Of a stretch of DNA of 11,286 nt, positions 5,984-11,286 are shown piece by piece (within the stretch, counting starts at the first letter, position 1; each line of letters starts with the position of its first letter). A program made the position numbers and the translations under genes. This stretch comes from Atopobium sp. (GTDB lineage: Bacteria; Actinomycetota; Coriobacteriia; Coriobacteriales; Atopobiaceae): contig JABZGZ010000040.1 in the NCBI GenBank assembly GCA_015259105.1, positions 1 through 11,286 of the forward strand, read 5' to 3'. The notes below the pieces were generated by a model. That model was not told where the DNA came from. It made no database searches and worked only from the letters and a program-made list of their open reading frames with translations.

Positions 5984-7687
5984 ATGTTTGAGGGAGTCAA
6001 TGCGTCCAATGGAATCGGCATCGGTACTGCTCAGGTTGCCGTAGATCCAGATCTTACTTTTACTCCACACACTGTTGAAGATACAGCTGCAGAGAAGGCT
6101 CGTTACGCAGAGGCTGTAACTAAGTTCATCGCACAGACAAATGCGCAGATTGAGCGCATGACCAAGACGGTGGGCGAGGAAGCTGCTGCAATTATGGGTG
6201 CTCACATTGAGTTTGCTGAGGATGAGGGCATCAAAGAGGCTGTTAACGGCGCAATTGACGGTGGCACCTGCGTTGAGCAGGCTGTAAGTGACGCATACGA
6301 CATGTACTACAACATGTTCCTTGGCATGGAGGATGAGCTCTTCCGTGAGCGCGCTGCAGACGTTGCTGACGTAAAGACTGGTCTTCTCGCTGACCTTCTT
6401 GGTAAAGAGGTTGTTGACCTCTCCACACTTCCAGAGAACTCCGTCATTGTCTGCCATGAGCTGACTCCTTCTATGACCGCAGACATCGATAAGGACCACG
6501 TTGCAGGTATTGTTACCGAGACTGGTGGTCGTACTTCTCACTCCGCAATCATTGCTCGTGCTCTTGAGATTCCTGCAGTTCTTTCTGTTCCTAACATCAC
6601 TTCTGAGGTTGCAACTGGCAACGCTATTGTTGTCGACGGCACCAATGGCAAGGTTGTTGTTAATCCTTCTGAGGCTGAGCTTGCTGAGTACAAGACTCAG
6701 GCTGAGGCTTATGCTGCAGAGAAGGCCGCTCTTGAGGCTTATCGCGGCAAGGAGACCGTAACTGCTGACGGCATCAAGGTTCTGCTTGTTGCTAACATCG
6801 GTAATCCAGATGACGCTAACGGCGCAGTTGACGCTGACGCTGAAGGCATTGGTCTGTTCCGCTCCGAGTTCCTGTTCATGGATGCAAAGGAGCTTCCAAG
6901 CGAGGAAGAGCAGTTTGCTGCTTACCAGAAGGTTGCTCTGCGCTTAAAGGATAAGCCTGTCATCATCCGCACCCTTGATGTCGGCGGTGATAAGGAGATT
7001 CCTTACCTAAACATGAAGGCTGAGGAGAACCCATTCATGGGCTTCCGCGCTATTCGTTACTGCCTCAACAATGCTGAGCAGTACAAGGTTCAGCTCCGCG
7101 CTCTTCTCCGCGCATCCGCATTTGGCGACATCAAGATTATGCTTCCTCTTGTTACCACTGTTGACGAGGTCCGTGAGGCAAAGGCTCTTGTTGAGGAGTG
7201 CAAGCGTGAGCTTGACGCTGAGGGCGTAGCTTACAACAAGGACATCGAGGTCGGCACCATGATCGAGACCCCATCTGCATCTCTGATTGCAGATAAGCTG
7301 GCTCGTGAGTGCGACTTCTTCTCTATTGGTACCAACGACCTTATCGGTTACACCATGTGCGCTGATCGCGGCAATGATCGCGTTGCCTACCTCTACGAGG
7401 TCTACCAGCCATCCGTTCTCCGTTCTCTCAAGTTCCTCATCGGCGAGGGCAACAAGGAGAAGATCATGGTTGGTATGTGCGGCGAGGCAGCTGCAGATCC
7501 ACTACTCATCCCAGTCCTTCTTTCTTTCGGTCTGGACGAGTTCTCCGTCTCTGCACCATCTGTTCTGCGCACCCGCAAGACCATTGCTGCTTGGACAAAG
7601 GCTGAGGCAGATGAACTGACTGCTCGCGTTATGGAGCTTGATACCGCAGCTGAGGTTAAGGCTCTGCTTGAGCGTGAAGCTCGCTAA
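5984..7687 (+). CDS. ptsI: PTS Enzyme I (phosphoenolpyruvate-protein phosphotransferase)
   Basis: Enzyme I takes phosphate from phosphoenolpyruvate and passes it to HPr, driving all PTS sugar uptake. The ATG at 5984 has TTGGAG five bases upstream and gives MFEGVNASNGIGIG, the usual family start. An in-frame ATG at 5969 would add five residues but lacks a ribosome-binding site. Length, 567 residues, is normal. The N-terminal HPr-binding helical part is followed by the swivel domain with phosphorylated His186 in GGRTSHSAIIAR. The C-terminal PEP-binding barrel shows GLFRSEFLFM, IIRTLDVGGDKEIPY, the Mg-binding EVGTMIETPSA segment, and catalytic Cys499 in GMCGEAAADP. The FSIGTNDL motif continues IGYT instead of the common TQYT. 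No HPr gene (ptsH) lies beside it, although the two are often linked. A terminator 38 bases downstream closes the unit. Confidence 0.96.
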   Translation: MFEGVNASNGIGIGTAQVAVDPDLTFTPHTVEDTAAEKARYAEAVTKFIAQTNAQIERMTKTVGEEAAAIMGAHIEFAEDEGIKEAVNGAIDGGTCVEQAVSDAYDMYYNMFLGMEDELFRERAADVADVKTGLLADLLGKEVVDLSTLPENSVIVCHELTPSMTADIDKDHVAGIVTETGGRTSHSAIIARALEIPAVLSVPNITSEVATGNAIVVDGTNGKVVVNPSEAELAEYKTQAEAYAAEKAALEAYRGKETVTADGIKVLLVANIGNPDDANGAVDADAEGIGLFRSEFLFMDAKELPSEEEQFAAYQKVALRLKDKPVIIRTLDVGGDKEIPYLNMKAEENPFMGFRAIRYCLNNAEQYKVQLRALLRASAFGDIKIMLPLVTTVDEVREAKALVEECKRELDAEGVAYNKDIEVGTMIETPSASLIADKLARECDFFSIGTNDLIGYTMCADRGNDRVAYLYEVYQPSVLRSLKFLIGEGNKEKIMVGMCGEAAADPLLIPVLLSFGLDEFSVSAPSVLRTRKTIAAWTKAEADELTARVMELDTAAEVKALLEREAR

Positions 7688-7725
7688 GTTCTAGTCGTAA
7701 AGTCTTAGCTACACAATACAAATTC

Positions 7726-7761
7726 AGGGGCATCTGCGCTGGCAGGTGCCCCTGTTTCTTT
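7726..7761 (+). terminator. Terminator of ptsI
   Basis: A 12-bp stem with one wobble pair (7726-7737 with 7742-7753, AGGGGCATCTGC and its partner) closes a 4-base loop and is followed by GTTTCTTT. Confidence 0.82.
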
Positions 7762-7773
7762 AACGTTAAACCT

Positions 7774-7799
7774 TTTGGCGAGAAGACCGATCTTCTCGC
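7774..7799. repeat. TTTGGCGAGAA motif copy 3, perfect hairpin
   Basis: TTTGGCGAGAA (7774-7784) is the left part of a perfect 8-bp hairpin: GCGAGAAG (7778-7785), loop ACCGAT, CTTCTCGC (7792-7799). Neither strand has a T run after it, so it is not a classical terminator, although it lies between two convergent genes. Confidence 0.5.
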
Positions 7800-7863
7800 A
7801 ATGCGCAACCAGCAAAGCCCGAGCCTCGAAGCGCGACCTACGACGCAGGAGTCGCTCTGTGCG

Positions 7864-8793
7864 CTAGGGAACAATCACGGAAAGCGCAGCGGGAATAACC
7901 TCAATGACAAACTGTTCTGCAAAGGGAAGCTCTTCTCCGTCTACTTGAATAGGGACGGGCTTGTGGAAAGTTACCACTGCTTGCTTGAGGTGACGCTCCT
8001 CAATGATGCGGGAGTTGACGTGTTTACCAGCCTTTGCCAGGCCAAACAGAGCCAGCAGGTGAGGAATGATAGGCACTTTAGTGTTGTAGCAGACGGTAAG
8101 AAGGCCATCGTCAGGCTGCGCATGCGGACAGACCTTAAAGCCGCCGCCATACGTAGGGCCAATCTGGAAGGCCATGATAAGCGCTTGAAGATCAATGTCC
8201 TTCTCGCCATCAAACGAGACGGTGCAAGGGTAACCCTTGCTACCTGCAGCCATAAACTTGAGACCTGAGGTTAAGAAGAGCGCCTCGCCCTCGGTAGAGG
8301 AGTTGTTCGCGCGACGCTTTGTGGTGTCGGCTGCAATAGCTGCATCAAGTCCAAACGACATGGTCTCCATGAAGTAGACGTCGTTGATGCGACCAATCTC
8401 TAGCTGCTTAACCTTGCCGCGAACCAGCTGTGCAAACGCGCCTTCTGGGTCGTTGATCTTCATGCCAAGCGTGCGTGCATAATCGTTTCCGGAACCCATA
8501 GGAATAATGCCAAGTGCTGGACGAACCTCTGGCGATAAGGTCATGAGGCCGTTGACCACTTCATGAATGACACCGTCTCCGCCAAGTGCGACAACCGTAT
8601 CAAAATCTGCAGCTTCTGCAGCCATAACACGAGCGTCTCCCATGGCTGTAGTGAGTTTGAGCTCATATCCGTCAGTCGCAGCTGAATAGCTGGTCAAAAA
8701 GTGACGAGCAAACTCTGCGCCTGCAGCGCCCTTACCACTGTGAGCAGCGGGATTAGCTATGATAAGCGTGCGTCCAAGAGGGGATTGAGACAT
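7864..8793 (-). CDS. YegS/BmrU-type lipid kinase (diacylglycerol kinase catalytic domain)
   Basis: Proteins of this soluble or membrane-peripheral family phosphorylate diacylglycerol or related lipids with ATP, recycling diacylglycerol into phospholipid. The 309 residues show the whole catalytic fold. There is an N-terminal IIANPAAHSGKG (11-22), the nucleotide-binding ALGGDGVIHEVVNGL (69-83), and PMGSGNDYARTLG (98-110). QPDDGLLTV (226-234) and a C-terminal VDGE (284-287) complete the set. There is no transmembrane stretch. The start at 8793 is the first ATG before the conserved part; only a weak GGTG precedes it. The gene converges on ptsI and is divergent from the export permease, so its context gives no pathway. 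A role in turning over diacylglycerol from lipoteichoic-type polymer synthesis is possible but unproven. No T-run terminator is visible after its stop. Confidence 0.88.
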   Translation of the reverse strand: MSQSPLGRTLIIANPAAHSGKGAAGAEFARHFLTSYSAATDGYELKLTTAMGDARVMAAEAADFDTVVALGGDGVIHEVVNGLMTLSPEVRPALGIIPMGSGNDYARTLGMKINDPEGAFAQLVRGKVKQLEIGRINDVYFMETMSFGLDAAIAADTTKRRANNSSTEGEALFLTSGLKFMAAGSKGYPCTVSFDGEKDIDLQALIMAFQIGPTYGGGFKVCPHAQPDDGLLTVCYNTKVPIIPHLLALFGLAKAGKHVNSRIIEERHLKQAVVTFHKPVPIQVDGEELPFAEQFVIEVIPAALSVIVP

Positions 8794-8947
8794 TTTGCAC
8801 CATTTCTATTAGGACTGCAAAGCAGCGTTTTTACTAAAGGCTGCCAAGTAGCACTGTTTCTAAATAGTTTTGTCACCACATGTACAAACAAAATAGTGGA
8901 GAAAACAGTTCAACAACGTTTCAAGTTTAAACGGCTTTGTCTGTCTG

Positions 8948-8956
8948 TGCTAGGAT
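8948..8956 (+). promoter_or_regulatory. Extended -10 element for the export permease gene
   Basis: TGCTAGGAT (8948-8956), of the form TGnTAGGAT, lies 35 bases before the GTG start. No clear -35 box is present; AT-rich sequence around 8926-8931 is the only candidate. Confidence 0.4.
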
Positions 8957-8990
8957 AAACCATACAGAAATCGGTAGAAAAGGGTAGCGC

Positions 8991-9875
8991 GTGAGCGAGT
9001 CTTCAACACAAACCAATAATGCGCAGGATGCAAGTATAGTTTCTGCAAATACAAATGGTGCAAGTGCAAGTCTTGTAGCTGTTTCTGCTCGAGATGCATG
9101 GTATCCAACACATCAGCGTGACCAATTCATTTTGCGTCAGCTGGTAAGCAAAGACTTCAAGCTCAAATATCGCCGTTCCATTTTGGGCGTTGTGTGGTCA
9201 GTTTTGAACCCACTTTTGATGATGACCGTTATGGCAGTTGTCTTTTCTACTTTTTTAGGCAACCGCGCCGAGGATGTTGTGAACTATCCTTTGTATCTTA
9301 TTCTTGGTAACACAGCGTTTCAGCTGATGAACGATGCAACAACTATGGGAATGCGCTCAATTATTGATGCATCCAGCCTGCTTAAAAAAGTCCGCATCAA
9401 CCGCGTTGTATTCCCTGTTCAGAAAGTACTTTTTGCGGTTGTAAACTATCTTTTCTCGCTCATAGCTGTTGGCATTGTCATGCTTGTCTTCCGCATCCCG
9501 CTTACAATTTATGCCCTGCTCACACCTGTAGCTTTGCTACTTTTAGCTTGTTTCTGTATTGGTCTTGCAATGCTTCTCTCGGCCCTTGCGGTCTTCTTTA
9601 GAGATGTTATTCACCTGTGGAGTGTTGTGACTACGGCCTGGATGTATGGTACGCCTCTGTTCTACTCCGTTAATATCATGTCGCCTTGGATGCTTCAGAT
9701 CGAGCGTTTTAATCCAATGTTCCACTTTGTAACGTTTATTAGAGACTGTCTTCTTTTCCAGAAATTCCCTGCAACAAGCACTATTGTAGGTTGCTTTGTT
9801 TCTGCAGTTCTTGCCCTAGTTATTGGCTACACTGTCTTCCACAAACTAGAGAAGAAATTTATTCTGCACATTTAA
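8991..9875 (+). CDS. ABC-2 type polysaccharide/teichoic-acid-like export permease
   Basis: This 294-residue protein is an integral membrane subunit of the Wzm/TagG/RfbA type, which moves lipid-linked polysaccharide or teichoic acid out of the cell with a Wzt/TagH-like ATPase. The first 35 or so residues are rich in Ser, Asn, Thr and Ala and look disordered. The amphipathic family signature RQLVSKDFKLKYRRSILGVVW (about 49-69) follows. Roughly six hydrophobic segments lie near residues 66-88, 98-116, 143-167, 172-202, 206-226 and 262-284. The GTG start has AAGGG about six bases upstream. The usual partner ATPase gene, normally immediately downstream, is absent. The next gene is convergent, only seven bases away, and upstream is the divergent lipid kinase. 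The partner must be encoded elsewhere, or this is a remnant of a larger export locus. The exported substrate is unknown. Confidence 0.87.
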   Translation: MSESSTQTNNAQDASIVSANTNGASASLVAVSARDAWYPTHQRDQFILRQLVSKDFKLKYRRSILGVVWSVLNPLLMMTVMAVVFSTFLGNRAEDVVNYPLYLILGNTAFQLMNDATTMGMRSIIDASSLLKKVRINRVVFPVQKVLFAVVNYLFSLIAVGIVMLVFRIPLTIYALLTPVALLLLACFCIGLAMLLSALAVFFRDVIHLWSVVTTAWMYGTPLFYSVNIMSPWMLQIERFNPMFHFVTFIRDCLLFQKFPATSTIVGCFVSAVLALVIGYTVFHKLEKKFILHI

Positions 9876-9882
9876 CGCCAGG

Positions 9883-10602
9883 CTATCTCTTTGAAATAAC
9901 TTTATAGCAGAACGTTTCTGGGTGGCTGCGAGTTTGCGTAAAGCCAAACATAACACCTCTCGAGTTAAACGAATGGCTCTCTACCACCGCTACGCAATTA
10001 AAATCTCCAAGCTCTAAATGTTGCTGGTCTTCTTCAGTTGCCAGCTCAACACTGATTGTTCTTTTGCTCTTTAGAATTTTCATGTGAAGCGTGTTCTCTA
10101 AATACGCAAAAATCGAGGTTGCCGCATCGTCTTTGCCTAAATTTCCCACTGCGGATGCCAAGAGATAATCGTTATCTATTTGGCGAGAAGATCCGTTGAG
10201 TTTGCGGATTCGAACAATGTGAATAAGTTCTTCTCCCGCCCTAAAACCAGTTTGATGAGAAATGTCATCTGTGCATGGTACATGCTCAAAGACAATGACA
10301 TCCGTATCAGGTATAAGATGATTTCTATGGGCATATTCTTGAAAGGACTCAAGTCCTTCTAGTGAGCCAATAACTTCACTTGGTTTTTTCTGCCATATGA
10401 CACGCACGCCCCTGCCATGAATTGGTTGAAGGAGCGCTTCATCCGATAGGAGAGTAAGTGCTCGTCGAACAGTGTTTCTTGAGCAAGAATATGTTTTGGT
10501 CAGCTCCATCTCGGTGGGTAAAAAAGACTCATAGGCGTAGGTACCGCCTAAGATTTTATTTTTCAAATCCTGATAAATCGTATCAAATCGTGCACTTGGC
10601 AT
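9883..10602 (-). CDS. treR: GntR/UTRA-family repressor, TreR-like
   Basis: The 239-residue protein has the two-part plan of HutC/TreR regulators. An N-terminal winged helix (about 5-70) contains LPTEMELTKTYSCSRNTVRRAL, whose recognition helix is near 41-50. A UTRA ligand-binding domain runs from about 85 to 230. Similarity as I remember it is closest to the Bacillus TreR trehalose repressor, which senses trehalose-6-phosphate: IYQDLKNKILGG, LPTEMELT, VRIRKLNG, and a conserved end with FGFTQTRSHPETF. The start has AAGGAA at a good distance. It is divergent from a sugar-binding lipoprotein gene, and palindromes lie between them, so control of that operon and of itself is likely. Within the window it is the last gene on its strand, converging on the permease. 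The family is secure; trehalose as effector is inference, and another alpha-glucoside is possible. Confidence 0.82.
   Translation of the reverse strand: MPSARFDTIYQDLKNKILGGTYAYESFLPTEMELTKTYSCSRNTVRRALTLLSDEALLQPIHGRGVRVIWQKKPSEVIGSLEGLESFQEYAHRNHLIPDTDVIVFEHVPCTDDISHQTGFRAGEELIHIVRIRKLNGSSRQIDNDYLLASAVGNLGKDDAATSIFAYLENTLHMKILKSKRTISVELATEEDQQHLELGDFNCVAVVESHSFNSRGVMFGFTQTRSHPETFCYKVISKR
10179..10189. repeat. TTTGGCGAGAA motif copy 4 (inside treR)
   Basis: An exact 11-base copy lies within the coding sequence of the repressor, on the strand opposite to the gene. Being in coding sequence, it may be chance, but it matches the three intergenic copies exactly. Confidence 0.4.
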
Positions 10603-10659
10603 AGTATTTCCTTAACAGGCTGCTGAAGTTCAAAGTTACGTGTTCAAACTACCCTTGAT

Positions 10660-10688
10660 TAGATAGTAGCTTTATAAAAATGAAACAA
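10660..10688 (-). promoter_or_regulatory. Probable treR promoter
   Basis: On the minus strand TTGTTT (10688-10683) and TATCTA (10665-10660) are spaced exactly 17 bases apart and lie about 60 bases before the treR start. Confidence 0.5.
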
Positions 10689-10693
10689 ACATA

Positions 10694-10733
10694 AAATGGT
10701 TCCTTTCATACCATTTACCGACAATTTCATACC
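10694..10733. promoter_or_regulatory. Dyad and direct repeats upstream of treR promoter
   Basis: AAATGGT (10694-10700) and ACCATTT (10710-10716) form an inverted repeat. TTTCATACC occurs at 10704-10712 and again at 10725-10733, 21 bases apart, which is two helix turns. This spacing suggests protein binding on one DNA face. The regulator is unknown. Confidence 0.35.
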
Positions 10734-10744
10734 GTTCGGAAGTG

Positions 10745-10760
10745 AGTTGTTTAAACAACT
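10745..10760. promoter_or_regulatory. Perfect 16-bp palindrome, candidate TreR operator
   Basis: AGTTGTTTAAACAACT is its own exact reverse complement. It contains TTGT-4-ACAA, the same outline as the Bacillus subtilis tre operator as I recall it (TTGTATATACAA). It sits midway between treR and the lipoprotein gene, where a repressor could control both. Confidence 0.55.
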
Positions 10761-10765
10761 TGATA

Positions 10766-10789
10766 CTACAAATATACTTTTCTTTGTAG
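10766..10789. promoter_or_regulatory. Inverted repeat in the divergent region
   Basis: CTACAAA (10766-10772) and TTTGTAG (10783-10789) are exact complements around a 10-base T-rich centre. It could be an operator half-site pair or a small stem-loop in a longer transcript. Confidence 0.3.
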
Positions 10790-10805
10790 ACGTAAGCAAA
10801 ATTGT

Positions 10806-10836
10806 TTTGACAGTGTGTCAAAGCATGGCTTATGAA
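10806..10836 (+). promoter_or_regulatory. Promoter of the lipoprotein gene with overlapping operator
   Basis: The palindrome TTTGACAGTGTGTCAAA (10806-10822, 7-3-7) contains a consensus -35 box TTGACA (10807-10812). A -10 box follows as TTATGA (17-base spacing) or TATGAA (18). A repressor bound to this palindrome would cover the -35 box. The predicted start near 10843 leaves a leader of about 55 bases. Confidence 0.6.
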
Positions 10837-10897
10837 AATCATGAGAAGAGACGTCAACCTAGCAAAGGGTTAGGAGCGCTCTCTAAGGAGGAGTCTT

Positions 10898-11286
10898 ATG
10901 TCTGGTATCAATCGTAGGCAGTTTGTCACCTTAAGTGCGTCAGCTCTTTGCTCACTGGGTCTTGTTGCTTGTGGCGGAAATAACCCCTCAAAGCAGGGAG
11001 ATTCTGATTCAGCAAAAGGCTCAGTTTATTTTCTAAACTTCAAGCCTGAGTCTGATCAGCAGTGGAAAGATCTTGCAGCTAAGTATACTGAGGAAACTAA
11101 GGTTCCTGTAAAGGTAGTAACTGCTGCTTCTGATACTTATGCACAGACATTCCAGTCTGAGATTAACAAGGATGCTTCTGTAGCACCAACACTGTTCCAG
11201 ACAAATGGTCCTTCTGGTCTTATTGGCGTAAAGGACTACTGCATTGACCTTAAGGGTGCCAAGATCCTGGATGAGCTCACCAATGA
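10898..11286 (+). CDS. ABC sugar transporter substrate-binding lipoprotein (3' end outside window)
   Basis: This is an extracellular solute-binding protein of the sugar (family 1) type, which captures sugar at the outer face of the membrane for an ABC importer. The ATG has a strong AAGGAGGAG five bases upstream. The first 129 residues are present. The signal peptide carries a twin-arginine-like start (NRRQFVT, residues 5-11), a hydrophobic core and a lipobox LVAC, with lipidated Cys25 followed by GGNN and a Ser/Asp-rich linker. The mature part begins GSVYFLNFKPESDQQWKDLAAKYTEETKVPVKVV, the usual first strand and helix of this fold. The divergent TreR-like repressor and the operator on its promoter suggest uptake of trehalose or a related alpha-glucoside. 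The membrane and ATPase subunits would lie beyond the window edge. Confidence 0.88.
   Translation, partial: MSGINRRQFVTLSASALCSLGLVACGGNNPSKQGDSDSAKGSVYFLNFKPESDQQWKDLAAKYTEETKVPVKVVTAASDTYAQTFQSEINKDASVAPTLFQTNGPSGLIGVKDYCIDLKGAKILDELTN

Noticed and set aside
5843..6541. 232-codon minus-strand open frame over the ptsI start
   Set aside because: It is antisense to the clearly coding Enzyme I sequence, crosses the ptsI leader, and its cysteine- and serine-rich translation matches no family.
7801..8268. 155-codon plus-strand open frame opposite the lipid kinase
   Set aside because: It is antisense to a gene with full family motifs; its length reflects codon bias of the true frame.
9876..9882. 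Terminator between the convergent permease and treR genes
   Set aside because: Only seven bases separate the stops and no stem followed by T residues is visible on either strand.
10696..10917. 73-codon plus-strand open frame upstream of the lipoprotein gene
   Set aside because: It covers the operators and the promoter, then overlaps the lipoprotein start, which has a far better ribosome-binding site and a signal peptide.

Overview
The window looks like ordinary chromosome of a mid-GC, PTS-using bacterium. Protein style, roughly 45-48 % GC by eye, mixed ATG/GTG starts and tRNAs with encoded CCA ends fit best with a Coriobacteriia member of the Atopobium/Lancefieldella/Olsenella type. That placement is inferred from memory of such proteins, not from a search, and a Firmicute cannot be excluded.

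Layout. Positions 1-2263 hold the 3' part of an aspartate kinase gene and a complete aspartate-semialdehyde dehydrogenase gene (asd), two bases apart and closed by a strong terminator. These are the first and second steps of lysine/threonine/methionine (and diaminopimelate) synthesis. About 440 bases without a gene follow, dominated by a roughly 250-bp imperfect palindrome. Then come tRNA-Arg(TCT) on the minus strand, a PatB/MalY-type C-S lyase, and a tRNA-His(GTG)/tRNA-Lys(CTT) pair. Positions 4679-7687 carry two sugar-uptake genes, fruK (1-phosphofructokinase) and ptsI (PTS Enzyme I), each with its own terminator. Facing ptsI on the minus strand is a YegS/BmrU-type lipid kinase. Divergent from that kinase is an ABC-2 polysaccharide/teichoic-acid-type export permease that lacks the usual adjacent ATPase. 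At the right end a TreR-like GntR/UTRA repressor (minus strand) is divergent from an ABC sugar-binding lipoprotein cut off by the window edge. The 295 bases between them hold several dyads, one overlapping a consensus -35 box, as expected for a substrate-controlled divergon.

How the genes fit together. The theme is central metabolism: the aspartate pathway, sulfur amino-acid breakdown, PTS phosphotransfer feeding fructose-1-phosphate phosphorylation, and a probable trehalose or related disaccharide uptake operon. I see no phage, IS transposase, CRISPR array, defence island or biosynthetic cluster, and no convincing new multi-gene system. The observations most worth a second look are non-coding: the long palindrome after asd, a recurring TTTGGCGAGAA motif often able to form hairpins, the treR divergon operators and the ptsI leader. 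The orphan export permease is the main coding oddity.
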